From the NCBI GenBank assembly GCA_030527885.1, contig JAUMZY010000004.1, positions 44,176 to 108,175 on the forward strand: 64,000 nt of DNA, read 5' to 3'. Under the pieces are notes generated by a model that made no database searches, was not told the origin of the DNA, and saw only the letters and a list, made by a program, of their open reading frames with translations. Position 1 is the stretch's first letter. Every line of letters begins with the position of its first letter. The position numbers and the translations under genes are program-made. The DNA comes from Corynebacterium sp. (GTDB lineage Bacteria; Actinomycetota; Actinomycetes; Mycobacteriales; Mycobacteriaceae). Below, piece by piece: positions 18,535-27,339 of this stretch.

Positions 18535-18966
18535 ATGAATGGAAAGCAGAAACATCACTACCGTGCCCGTATGGCGGTCGCGCAGCTGTTTCGGACATTT
18601 CTTAATCAGAATGGTGAGCGCGCCCGGCTGCTGGAACGCTTAGGGGTTGAGACTATGCCGGTCATTGTTCCTGTGCTTGGTGATACGTTAGCTTCAAACC
18701 TGCGAGAAACTGTGAAGCGTTATTTCGAAAACGGTGCACAAAAGGTTATTGTGCCAATTTGCCTTGTAGGTAAGGATGCCAAGACTGCAGAGTTGAGCAT
18801 GCTAGTCATTTCTGCGCAAGATTCACCTGGCTTCTGGTCGCTTAATATGAGTAAGCTTCACGACCACCTTGACATGGAACAGGTTGTTCAAGCTTTAGGT
18901 CCGGACAAGAAGTGGGATATTACAGAGCTTGATTCCCAGCAACAGGCAACCATGGGACGTCGATAA
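18535..18966 (+). CDS. Hypothetical small cytoplasmic protein
   Basis: 143 residues; GGAGGACAGTAAACC precedes the ATG, so the start is secure. The N-terminus is basic (NGKQKHHYRARMAVAQLF), followed by a mixed alpha/beta region with VIVPVLGDTLASNLRETVKR and VIVPICLVGKDAKTAELSML. No membrane helix. I do not recognise the family. It ends just before a terminator shared with the convergent adhesin gene. Confidence 0.7.
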   Translation: MNGKQKHHYRARMAVAQLFRTFLNQNGERARLLERLGVETMPVIVPVLGDTLASNLRETVKRYFENGAQKVIVPICLVGKDAKTAELSMLVISAQDSPGFWSLNMSKLHDHLDMEQVVQALGPDKKWDITELDSQQQATMGRR

Positions 18967-18979
18967 GCGAAAAGCACAA

Positions 18980-19009
18980 AGCCAGCCGCCACGGGGATTG
19001 GGGCTGGCT
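18980..19009. terminator. Hairpin between convergent genes
   Basis: AGCCAGCC (18980-18987) pairs with GGCTGGCT (19002-19009) around a 14-base loop. It is placed between the stop of the small plus-strand gene and the stop of the adhesin gene. Confidence 0.6.
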
Positions 19010-19025
19010 GAGTGTCAGCTAGATG

Positions 19026-22000
19026 TTAGCTGTTGTTGCGACGGCGGCTGCGCACGATGAGTGCTGCGCCGATGCCGACAATCACGAGGGCTGCAACAAG
19101 GAAGCCGAGAACGGAGGCGCCGGTGTTGGCGAGACCTTTGCTCTGTGGCTTGGTTTGCTGCGCAACGTTCTTGGCGGTAGCAGGTGCCTGCGCCTGAACG
19201 CTGGTGCCAACGCAGTTGACATTGTTAGCAGCATTGTTGGTGCCGTTTGCCTGCTGACCATTAGCGTTCGTGCCGCTGTTGGTGGTTGTGCATTCGCACA
19301 GTGGCAGGTTATTGGGGTTCGGCGGGGTGGGTTGCCCCGGTGTCACAGGCAGGCATTGTGCTGGCGTAGCTGGCACGTTGTTGCCGGGTGCTGGTGGCAG
19401 GATGGCCAGCGGGATGAGTGGGACGAGCAGCCAGTACCACGGAATGTTGGTGGTGTTGGTGATCTTCACCAGGGTGGCCTTGGCGATGGTGCCGGGTTGC
19501 ACGGTCACGACAGCGGTGCCGTCGCCGTTGTCCTTCACAGCATCCTTGGTGTCAGAGGCGTAGCCTGGGGTCTCCCACTGGTGGAAGATGTTGCCTTCCG
19601 GCAGCTTTTCCTTCAGGTTGATCTTGGTGCCCACGGGCAGCTTAGGCAGGTCGGTGAAGGTTTCACCGGACTTGACTTTGAATTCCTTGGATTCGGTCTT
19701 GCCGTTCTGGGTCCATTCAGCGATGATGGTGTATTCCTTGGCGGAGTCCGAGGAACCAGCGGCGGTGCCCTTCACGGCCTTGGTTACGGCCACTGCGCCC
19801 AGCTCGTCGTAGGAGTTCACCAGGGCAGCCGCAGCGACAGCATCCTTAGCACTCACGGTGGCGGTGGCGGTCGTCGTGGAATCAACTTCGTTGAAGATCA
19901 CGCCATCAATGTTCACCTTTGCTTTGTCTTCCACGAAGGAGCATTCGGAGCCCACGGGCACATCCTTGACCTCAACGGGCACGCCAGCTTTGACGGTCAG
20001 TTTGCCTTCCTTGGTGGTCTTGCCGCCCTTAACGCAGGTGTAAGCAACGCTGAATTCGTGGTTCTTCACAGCTGGCAGGTCCTTGCCGGTGCCGGCTAGG
20101 GCTTTGTCCAGCTTAACGACGCCCTTCCAGGCGGCGTATTCATTCACAACTTCGACGGTCTTGGTGTCGTTCTTGACGATGGTGACGTCATTCAGACCGG
20201 TGGTCTTGAGGTCCGCATCGGCAACATTGGCACCAGTTTCGGTGATCTTACAAGCGTAGCCAGCTGGAATCTTGGGGCTGGTCTTGGACTGGCCAGCGGC
20301 AATGTCCTTGAGTTCACCCGTGATTTCTGGTTTACCAGCGGCAGTACAAACGTAAGCGAAGGAGAAGGTCTTGCCGGCGGCAACCTTATCGGGGTCAACT
20401 ACCTTCTTGGTGATGGTGAACGCGCCTTCATCCTTGATGTAGGTGTTGGTGACGTTCACAACCGGAACCGTATTGACCGCAATAGTCACAGGGTCGCCCA
20501 CCACGGCAGTCATGGTTGCACCCTCGACGGCGGCGGTTGCCAGGTCTTCCGTCACGGTACATTTAGCACCCACCGGAATGTTCGGCGAGGTGACGCTGCC
20601 GGCACCGGTTACTTCCAGCTTCTTGTTGTTGTGCTCCGGCAGAACTGCGCCGTCTTTGGTGCAGGTGTAGTTGAAGCTAAACTTCTTGGTCGCTGGAATG
20701 GTAACACCAGTGGCGTTGAGGGCCTTGGTGATCTTGAACTGGCCAACAGCCTTGCGGTACTTGTTGGTCAGGGTGACAACCGGCACGGTAGCAGCATCAA
20801 TGGTGATGGGGTTGGTCTTGCTGACGAAGCCCACACCAGGAACATGGAAGTGGTGATCCACCCAGTTCACACCAGCGATAGGAGCTGGGGTTTGTTCCGT
20901 GAAGGAGCAGTCTGCGCCGATCGGCAAGTCTGCGATGGTCACTTCAGCGCCATCGCCCTTAACAGCGGTGGTGCCCTTCTTTACCTCAGTGCCCTTGATG
21001 CTACAGGTGTAATCAACCTGGAAAGTCTTAGCAGCAGGGTTATCCTCGGTGAAGGCTACGCCGGTGTCTTTCCAGATGAGCTTCTTCACCAGTTTCACGG
21101 CGCCGAATTGCGGCTTGGCGGTCACGGTGTTGGTGAGAGTCACGCCCACGTTACGCGCCGGGTCGATGGTGATGTTGGCGGTGTCGCCGTTGATGGTTAC
21201 TGCGGCGTCGCCGGCAGTGGTGGCGGCGAACTTCGGTGCCCCGTAGGTGAACTGCGCGTCGTTGGCGGGCAGCTTTTCCTTCAGGCTCACTTTGGTGCCA
21301 GCGGGCAGAGCAACATCGCCCTTGACGACTGCACCGTTCAGGGGAACCTGCACGTCGTAGGTCTTATCGAACGCATCGTTAGGTGAGTCGATGGTGACGG
21401 TGACGGTGAACGGGGTGCCATCCTTGAGTTCAGCGGGCTGGGTGGCCTTGTCGTGCACCTTCTTGATTTCGAAGGTGCCGCGCTCCACACCGGTGATGGT
21501 GCCGCTGCCGGATTGGGTGCGGACCAGGGTAGCGTTCAGGTTGATTGCTGCCCCTTCAACGGTTGCTTTATTGCTGAGAGTGGTGCCAATAGCGGTGATC
21601 TGGTCGTTCTCTGGCACAGAGGTGTAAGCCAAGTAGTAGAAGCGATCAGCTTTCCAACCACCCGCAGGCGCGTTCATGACAATGGTCTGTGACTGGCCGT
21701 CTGCAGCAATGGTTTGCTTCAGGCTCAGGTTCGTGCCGCTGGCTGGATTTTCCAGCTGCCCCGGGCTGCTGTCGTATTCCGAAGCAATTAGATCTTTGCT
21801 AATGAACTTGTGCTTTACCGGACCTGCGACCAGGCTAAGGCTATCGGTGATGGTAATGGGGCTGTTGCCTAGCTTTGCCAGGTCTTTACCCAACAGGATG
21901 AGGCGCCACCGGGCATGTTTATTGTCTTCGTAGAACCAGCCGTTTTTGGCATTGGCTTGTGGCACACCAACGTTCGGGCCTTCGATGCCACCGTTGGGGC

Positions 22001-22475
22001 CAGGCAACCGCACCAGGGTGGTGCTGCCGTTCACTTCGAAGCTTACCTGTTCCTCGGTGGTGCGTTCCTTTGCGTCGGCGGTGATGTTAATTGTGCCATG
22101 CACGTTGTCCTTGCCGACGAACTTGTCGTTGAAAGTACACACGACATTATTGGTTGCGGTTCGGGCAATACAGGTACCACCTACGGTGCCGTCTTGAGCC
22201 TGGAGGTCAATACCGAGGCTATCACCTAGCCTGAGGACCGAGGGGAATTTAATGGTGAAAGTTTCACCATCAGTCACGCCTTGGGGTGCGCTCCAGTTCC
22301 ATTCCACAGTAGTGCGGTCCCACACACGCAGCTGCTTATCACCAGTGATTTTAATGTTGTCAATGACAACCTTGTCAGTGGCCCAAGCTGCTGGAGTGTT
22401 AATAAAACCAGCAGTAAGGACCAATAGCACTGCGGTTATAAACGCGTAAATTTTAAAACCTACGGTTTTACTCAC
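19026..22475 (-). CDS. Large cell-wall-anchored adhesin with six DUF5979 repeats and LANTG sorting signal
   Basis: 1149 residues from GTG at 22475, chosen for AAGGAG eight bases upstream; longer readings lack one. Signal peptide to about residue 35 (cleavage near PAAWA), then an adhesin head of about 300 residues with Ig-like folds (VIDNIKITGDKQLRVWD through AGGWKADRFYYLAYTSV). From about residue 333 to 1000 come six repeats of roughly 100 residues of the corynebacterial DUF5979 type, each starting like FEIKKVHDKA, GQFKITKALNATG or GAFTITKKVVDP. Then comes a hydrophobic WYWLLVPLIPLAIL stretch, an Asn/Gln/Pro-rich span, and a C-terminal signal LANTG near residue 1117 with helix and RSRRRNNS tail. 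Sortase anchoring is expected although LANTG departs from LPXTG. It is a paralogue of the protein at 45988-48096. Confidence 0.88.
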   Translation of the reverse strand: MSKTVGFKIYAFITAVLLVLTAGFINTPAAWATDKVVIDNIKITGDKQLRVWDRTTVEWNWSAPQGVTDGETFTIKFPSVLRLGDSLGIDLQAQDGTVGGTCIARTATNNVVCTFNDKFVGKDNVHGTINITADAKERTTEEQVSFEVNGSTTLVRLPGPNGGIEGPNVGVPQANAKNGWFYEDNKHARWRLILLGKDLAKLGNSPITITDSLSLVAGPVKHKFISKDLIASEYDSSPGQLENPASGTNLSLKQTIAADGQSQTIVMNAPAGGWKADRFYYLAYTSVPENDQITAIGTTLSNKATVEGAAINLNATLVRTQSGSGTITGVERGTFEIKKVHDKATQPAELKDGTPFTVTVTIDSPNDAFDKTYDVQVPLNGAVVKGDVALPAGTKVSLKEKLPANDAQFTYGAPKFAATTAGDAAVTINGDTANITIDPARNVGVTLTNTVTAKPQFGAVKLVKKLIWKDTGVAFTEDNPAAKTFQVDYTCSIKGTEVKKGTTAVKGDGAEVTIADLPIGADCSFTEQTPAPIAGVNWVDHHFHVPGVGFVSKTNPITIDAATVPVVTLTNKYRKAVGQFKITKALNATGVTIPATKKFSFNYTCTKDGAVLPEHNNKKLEVTGAGSVTSPNIPVGAKCTVTEDLATAAVEGATMTAVVGDPVTIAVNTVPVVNVTNTYIKDEGAFTITKKVVDPDKVAAGKTFSFAYVCTAAGKPEITGELKDIAAGQSKTSPKIPAGYACKITETGANVADADLKTTGLNDVTIVKNDTKTVEVVNEYAAWKGVVKLDKALAGTGKDLPAVKNHEFSVAYTCVKGGKTTKEGKLTVKAGVPVEVKDVPVGSECSFVEDKAKVNIDGVIFNEVDSTTTATATVSAKDAVAAAALVNSYDELGAVAVTKAVKGTAAGSSDSAKEYTIIAEWTQNGKTESKEFKVKSGETFTDLPKLPVGTKINLKEKLPEGNIFHQWETPGYASDTKDAVKDNGDGTAVVTVQPGTIAKATLVKITNTTNIPWYWLLVPLIPLAILPPAPGNNVPATPAQCLPVTPGQPTPPNPNNLPLCECTTTNSGTNANGQQANGTNNAANNVNCVGTSVQAQAPATAKNVAQQTKPQSKGLANTGASVLGFLVAALVIVGIGAALIVRSRRRNNS

Positions 22476-22764
22476 AAGTACTCTCCTTACCTTCGTGTTG
22501 TAAAGAACCATCCCAATAACTTTCCCATAAGAAACATGAGAATAAGATATACCAGACAGGCTCCACTTCATATCATTTCATTAGTAGATTATCAGAATGA
22601 GTCCAAAGAAAGGGCCACGAAGAACTGAGGCTTTGGCGCTGTGCACATGCCTTTTACCCCCTATAACTACAATTGGTATGGCATCAGCAGGGGAAATTAG
22701 CTTAATTTTACTTAAAGGTTCTGAGCTTAATATACCCCCGTCTTCAGCCAAGCCTCACTTCATT

Positions 22765-23682
22765 TTAGGATGTTTCATGGACATTTCCATACAACACATG
22801 CCGTTCCACCGGGACAAATCCCAGGCGATCATAAGCCCGCACCGCGGCAGTATTAGCCTCCTCTACGTATAAAAACACCGTCGAGGCCCCTTCCGCCACC
22901 AGATGCTGCAACCCGGCACTCACCAATGGGCCGCCCAACCCCCGGCCCCGGCCCACATCAGCCAATCCCACCACATACACTTCCCCCATCGCCCCGGCGC
23001 GTAAGTCCCCGTGCCGTTTAGTCCAGTGGAAGCCCAGTAGTTGCTCCCCTTCCCACAGGGTGAGTACATCCTCGAGCCGGTACCACGCTGTGTTTCGGGC
23101 TTGCCGCAGTCGGTCTAGGTCCCAGCCGCCTTGTTCCGGGTGCCAGGAAAAAGCTTGATTATTTGCAGTAAGCCATTGTTCGTCAACGTTGGACGTCGAA
23201 AAGCGAGCATAAGCTGCGGGGAGGTCGAGGAGTTCCAGGCCGGCATCTAGGTGGTAGTCGGCTGCGGTGTTAAGGGCTGGGCCGCTGACGGACATGACTA
23301 AGAATTTTCGTTGTGGTTCCCGCCCTTGATATTGAGCGAAAGTTTGTGCGACGTCGAGGTCGCCGTGTGCCCACACTGGGTAGTTTCCTGCTGCGGTGGT
23401 TAGTGCGGTGCCGCCGCCCTGGCGTCGGGCGTCTGGGGTGACCACCAGCTCTATTGTGCTGCCGTCGAATGCTGCTAGGCCGACGATGGTGTCGGCGTGG
23501 GAAAGCACATAGTGCACATGTTGCATTTCTGGTTTTTGTAGTCCCCGCAGGAATTGTTCCGATAGTGGCGGCACCCCGTCGTGGGTGGTGGCTGCGTGAA
23601 TGACCGCGCTGATGGCGGCATGTTGGTCGGTGGTGGGAAGCGCATCCAGGCGGGTAACAGCAAAACTCATATTTTTCAGCAT
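22765..23682 (-). CDS. mshD: Mycothiol synthase (MshD)
   Basis: Catalyses the last step of mycothiol synthesis, acetylating Cys-GlcN-Ins with acetyl-CoA. It has 305 residues with two GNAT folds: a weak N-terminal one (IVGLAAFDGSTIELVVTPDA..RRQGGG) and a complete C-terminal one (GEVYVVGLADVGRGRGLGGP and VFLYVEEANTAAVRAYDRLG). The motif NQAFSWHPEQGGWD is typical of MshD. No clear ribosome site precedes ATG 23682; a second ATG four codons later is the alternative. It is divergent from the LmeA-like gene, 79 bases away. Mycothiol supports an actinobacterial host. Confidence 0.92.
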   Translation of the reverse strand: MLKNMSFAVTRLDALPTTDQHAAISAVIHAATTHDGVPPLSEQFLRGLQKPEMQHVHYVLSHADTIVGLAAFDGSTIELVVTPDARRQGGGTALTTAAGNYPVWAHGDLDVAQTFAQYQGREPQRKFLVMSVSGPALNTAADYHLDAGLELLDLPAAYARFSTSNVDEQWLTANNQAFSWHPEQGGWDLDRLRQARNTAWYRLEDVLTLWEGEQLLGFHWTKRHGDLRAGAMGEVYVVGLADVGRGRGLGGPLVSAGLQHLVAEGASTVFLYVEEANTAAVRAYDRLGFVPVERHVLYGNVHETS

Positions 23683-23761
23683 AGTGAGGAATGGACAAAA
23701 AGCGCCTGATTCTGCCCTGCTGATTCCTCCTCTGGCTTATTTTTCCGGTAACTATTAAGGG

Positions 23762-24589
23762 GTGAAGAAACTGCACCGCCGCAAGTCTGTGATTATCACC
23801 GTGGTTGCTGCCCTACTTGGGTTGCTCATGGTGGCATGGGTCGTTGATACGGCAATTGCGGCGCGCAGTGAGAAGCTGCTGTCGCAGCGGGTGGAAGAGC
23901 ATTCCCGTTTGGGGTTTGCGCCTGAAGCATATTTCGGCGGTATGCCGTTTGCCGCTAATTTTGTCACTGGGGTGGTTCCCAGCATGTATGTGAGCATCAC
24001 TGATGTGAACGTCAAGCCGTTTGGGTTGTTGCGTACGCAAACCACCATCACGGATGTTGAGCTGACTAGTGATCGGTTGTTGGCGGGGGATGTTGCTGGT
24101 GCCAAGGCGGCGTTGATTAGTCGTGGTGTGAGCTTTGATGCGGTTTCGTTGGGGCGGCCGTTGGGGATTAATGATCTGGATATTTCTAATCCGTATGATA
24201 TTTCCCCGGCTGGTAGTACTGCTGCTGAGGTGCAGTTGACTGGTACTCCGCCTGGTTTCACTGGCCCGGTGACGGTGTTGGCTGAGTTGCGGCTCAAGGG
24301 GAAGATGTTCCTGCTTGCGCCGTTTAAGGTTATTGATCGCAGTCGCCTCACTGAGGTACAGGGGGCTGATTTGACGGAGGAAGATATTTTCCGGGCGTTC
24401 CGGTGGGAGTTGGATACCACTACCCTGCCGTTGTCGAAGCAGGCTAGTTATGTGGTGGCTGATGGTGGCACTGTGTATTTTGAATCGCAGCAGCGGAATG
24501 TGGTTGTGACCATGGATGATTTGGCGCCTGTTGCGGATGATGCGGACACTTCTGCTAGTGCGGATGCTTCTGCCAATAGAGAAGAGTAA
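23762..24589 (+). CDS. LmeA-like (DUF2993) envelope protein
   Basis: 275 residues from GTG 23762. One N-terminal helix (VIITVVAALLGLLMVAWVV) works as a signal or anchor. The remainder is a DUF2993 lipid-binding fold starting RSEKLLSQRVEEHSRLGFAP then EAYFGGMPFAANFVTGVVPS, followed by an acidic Ala/Asp/Ser tail. In mycobacteria the family member LmeA binds phosphoinositide and affects lipomannan length; the same role here is inference. The run TTAAGGGGTG leaves little room for a ribosome site, so a leaderless transcript is possible. Confidence 0.8.
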   Translation: MKKLHRRKSVIITVVAALLGLLMVAWVVDTAIAARSEKLLSQRVEEHSRLGFAPEAYFGGMPFAANFVTGVVPSMYVSITDVNVKPFGLLRTQTTITDVELTSDRLLAGDVAGAKAALISRGVSFDAVSLGRPLGINDLDISNPYDISPAGSTAAEVQLTGTPPGFTGPVTVLAELRLKGKMFLLAPFKVIDRSRLTEVQGADLTEEDIFRAFRWELDTTTLPLSKQASYVVADGGTVYFESQQRNVVVTMDDLAPVADDADTSASADASANREE

Positions 24590-25639
24590 TTACAAGCGAA
24601 TATCGAAGAAGCTCAACCCCAGCCGGATCCACGATAACGGAGTTGTGGGGATCTTTTCCTGCGGGGCGTACACTTCGATGGCTTCCGGTACCACGCCCAG
24701 CGTCACCGAGGTGAATTCACCCACATACTCCCCATCCACCTGAAACCGCTGCTTGGTGCCACAATCAATCTGCACTTCCATCGCGTCGTCAAACACAAAT
24801 GTGCGGGCCGCTAACCATCTCGCAATGGGGGAAATCATGTTCGCACCCAGCATTTGCAGCACTGTTAATGCGCCGGCCACGCCTTCTAATTGCCGCACCC
24901 CGAAGATGCCTAACCCCACGTCGAATGAATTACGCGGATTCGTCACGACTGGCAGTGGCCCTAAAAATGTCCACGGATTCGTGTTGCTCACCATGCAAAT
25001 GGGTAAATTTCGGGCGGATTTTGTTGCCCCATTGCCGTCCTTCGCCCACACGTTAATCGTGGGTGGGTATCGCCGCGACCGCAGCCACGCTTGGAGTGTG
25101 ACCCGCAGGTACCGCAGTGGTGTGGCGGAAAAACCGCGGCGGCGTGCTTTATCCATGTTGACAATAACCTCGGCGTCCAACCCGAAACCAGCGTTCACGG
25201 CAAACCATTTGTCCCGCCACACGCCCATGTCGATGGTGCGTTTCAGCCCGTGGCGCAGCACATGCACTAGGGCTTCCGTCGCCTGTACTGGTTCTGAGGG
25301 TAAGCCCAACGCCCGCACGAACACGTTGGCGGATCCGGTGGGGATCACTGCAAGCGTTGGCACATCTCTACGGGTGGGATTCACGGATGCTGGCCCCAGC
25401 AGCCCGTTGATGACCTCATTGACTGTGCCGTCACCGCCGACGGCAATCACCACGTCGTAATCAGCCCGGCTCAATCCCCGGCTTAATTCACTCGCATGCC
25501 CTGGATAATGCGTGAATTGTGTTCGTAGTTGTACGTCTGGCACTGTGCGCAAGAGCGGAATGATGTGCCGGAATAACCCTGGGGATTGGGTTGTTGATTT
25601 TGGATTCATGATGAGCAGCAATCGCACACACACCACCAT
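24590..25639 (-). CDS. Diacylglycerol/sphingosine-kinase-like lipid kinase
   Basis: 349 residues. The DAGK catalytic motif VIAVGGDGTVNEVINGLLG is present near residue 85, with IPTGSANVFVRALGLPS and the C-terminal VQIDCGTKQRFQVDGEYVGE typical of YegS/DgkB enzymes. It probably phosphorylates a lipid alcohol at the inner membrane face. The start is either ATG 25639 or a GTG a few codons later; NPKS near residue 12 is the expected N-terminal motif. The stop directly follows the convergent LmeA-like gene with no gap. Confidence 0.88.
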   Translation of the reverse strand: MVVCVRLLLIMNPKSTTQSPGLFRHIIPLLRTVPDVQLRTQFTHYPGHASELSRGLSRADYDVVIAVGGDGTVNEVINGLLGPASVNPTRRDVPTLAVIPTGSANVFVRALGLPSEPVQATEALVHVLRHGLKRTIDMGVWRDKWFAVNAGFGLDAEVIVNMDKARRRGFSATPLRYLRVTLQAWLRSRRYPPTINVWAKDGNGATKSARNLPICMVSNTNPWTFLGPLPVVTNPRNSFDVGLGIFGVRQLEGVAGALTVLQMLGANMISPIARWLAARTFVFDDAMEVQIDCGTKQRFQVDGEYVGEFTSVTLGVVPEAIEVYAPQEKIPTTPLSWIRLGLSFFDIRL

Positions 25640-25678
25640 AGCGCTTTATCTGATTTGAGTTTGCTAGGGTAAAAGACT

Positions 25679-26320
25679 ATGAGTGATAACCCCAACATTT
25701 CATTAGGCGGCAGCGACGCCGTCAACCGCGCAGCAGAACAGTGGAAAGAAACCGCACACCGCAACATTCCGGGCCTGGGTGATCTCCCCATTCCTGATGA
25801 CACCGCTAATCTGCGGGAGGGCCCCAGCCTACACGATGGGTTACTCGCCTTGCTGCCTCTGGTGGGGGTATGGCGTGGTACTGGCCAAGCACTCGACCAC
25901 ACGGATCCGGAGGCAAAACCCACCGCGTTTGGGCAGCAAGTAATCTTCGCCCACGATGGCGAAAACTACCTCACGTATTCCTCCCGCATTTGGAAGCTTG
26001 ACGACGAAGGCAACCAGGTTGGTCTGGATCACCGCGAAACCGGCTTCTGGCGCATCAATGCCAAAGATGAAATTGAGGTGGTTCTCGCGCATTCCACGGG
26101 TGCGGTGGAAATCTTCTACGGCCAGCCCATCAAGGAACGCGCCTGGGAAATAGAATCCGCCTCCACGTTGGTCACGTCCACCGGGCCGGAAAATCTGGGC
26201 TCGGGCAAACGCCTGTACGGCCTGATGCCCAACAACAATTTGGGTTGGGTTGATGAACGTGCCGTTGATGGTGAACTGCGGCCCCGCATGTCCGCCGAAT
26301 TGTCCCGAGTGATTGGTTAG
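25679..26320 (+). CDS. Nitrobindin-like (DUF1794) beta-barrel protein
   Basis: 213 residues. LLPLVGVWRGTGQ is the signature at the start of the ten-stranded nitrobindin barrel, and GFWRINAKDEIEVVLAHSTG then VEIFYGQ follows. Actinobacterial nitrobindins bind heme through a His close to the C-terminus; here the equivalent segment reads ELRPRMSAELSRV, with Arg where I would expect His. Heme binding is therefore doubtful. The start lies 39 bases from the divergent lipid kinase. The stop overlaps the pabC-like gene by four bases, tail to tail. Confidence 0.85.
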   Translation: MSDNPNISLGGSDAVNRAAEQWKETAHRNIPGLGDLPIPDDTANLREGPSLHDGLLALLPLVGVWRGTGQALDHTDPEAKPTAFGQQVIFAHDGENYLTYSSRIWKLDDEGNQVGLDHRETGFWRINAKDEIEVVLAHSTGAVEIFYGQPIKERAWEIESASTLVTSTGPENLGSGKRLYGLMPNNNLGWVDERAVDGELRPRMSAELSRVIG

Positions 26321-27276
26321 CCGAGTGCTGCCGCAATGAGCTCCCGGATTTCTGCCTCGTTATCGGGCACCGGGAGTTCTTGGTCATTGATGCGTGTTAC
26401 ACGGGCGGCGATGCGCACGGAGCTGACGAGCCATACGCTATCGGCCCGGTAGAGGTCGTCGATAAGCAAGTGCTTTTGTTTGCAGCGCCAGCCTTGGGCA
26501 GTTGCGTGTTCGAATAATGCGGCCTGTGTGGTGCCGGAGAGTACGTCGCCGCCGGCGATAGGGGTGCGTAGTTTCTTGCCGCGCACCGTGATGACTGTGG
26601 AGGTGGCGCCTTCTAGGACGGTGTCGCCGTCGATGTAGATGACGTCGTCGAAGTCGTGGGCGCGGGCCCAGCGCAGAGCCGCCATGTTGGCCGCGTAGCT
26701 TAGTGTTTTGGCGCCCACCACCAGCCAGGGGGCGGTGGCGCTCGTGGCATCCATGCCGGGTGCTGGTTGGGTGTCAATGTGGTAGCCGCGGGGGCTGGTC
26801 ATGACGGCGACGCCGGTGGTGCGTTGCTGCACTGTGGTGGCGGGTATTTGTTTGACGGTGAGCCAGGCGCTGGGGATGCCGGTGGATTCGCGGCCGCGGG
26901 TGTAGACCCAGGTGCAGGTGGCGTCTTCGTCGGTGCGGGCTTGCCATTCGTTCAATGCCATGGTGGTGGCTTTGAGCCAGCCGTCAATGTTGATTGGGGG
27001 TAGGTCGAGTAGGTCGGCGGAGGCTAAGAATCGTTCCACGTGGCGTTCTACATTGCATACTCTGCCGCCCCGCAACAACAATGTTTCGAACACACCATCG
27101 CCCCGGGTGACCGCGGCATCGTCGCAGAAAACCAAGGGTAAATTGGGATTATGATCACGGACTGAACCGCCAAAAGGTTCGACTGCGTAGATGATGGGTG
27201 GGTACTTTCGCGTGGGCGTGGGTGCGGATACGGCACCGCTCGACGCAGTAGCAGAAGTCAAACCAGTGGAACTCAT
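26317..27276 (-). CDS. pabC: Aminodeoxychorismate lyase / class IV aminotransferase (PabC-like)
   Basis: Class IV PLP enzyme, probably releasing p-aminobenzoate for folate synthesis. It has 319 residues with a 30-residue Ser/Ala/Pro-rich leader. Seen are GDGVFETLLLRGGRVCNVER, the PLP Lys in LVVGAKTLSYAANMAALRWA, and VLEGATSTVITVRG with GGDVLSGTTQAALFEHA. It could instead be a D-amino-acid or branched-chain aminotransferase, but the short RGGRV loop and genomic setting favour PabC. It is convergent with the nitrobindin-like gene and divergent from ygfZ. Confidence 0.82.
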   Translation of the reverse strand: MSSTGLTSATASSGAVSAPTPTRKYPPIIYAVEPFGGSVRDHNPNLPLVFCDDAAVTRGDGVFETLLLRGGRVCNVERHVERFLASADLLDLPPINIDGWLKATTMALNEWQARTDEDATCTWVYTRGRESTGIPSAWLTVKQIPATTVQQRTTGVAVMTSPRGYHIDTQPAPGMDATSATAPWLVVGAKTLSYAANMAALRWARAHDFDDVIYIDGDTVLEGATSTVITVRGKKLRTPIAGGDVLSGTTQAALFEHATAQGWRCKQKHLLIDDLYRADSVWLVSSVRIAARVTRINDQELPVPDNEAEIRELIAAALG

Positions 27277-27339
27277 AGGACTGATTATGCCTGTAGTGGT
27301 CCGTGATTAACCAGACTTTGACGCGCTACGATCGAATCT

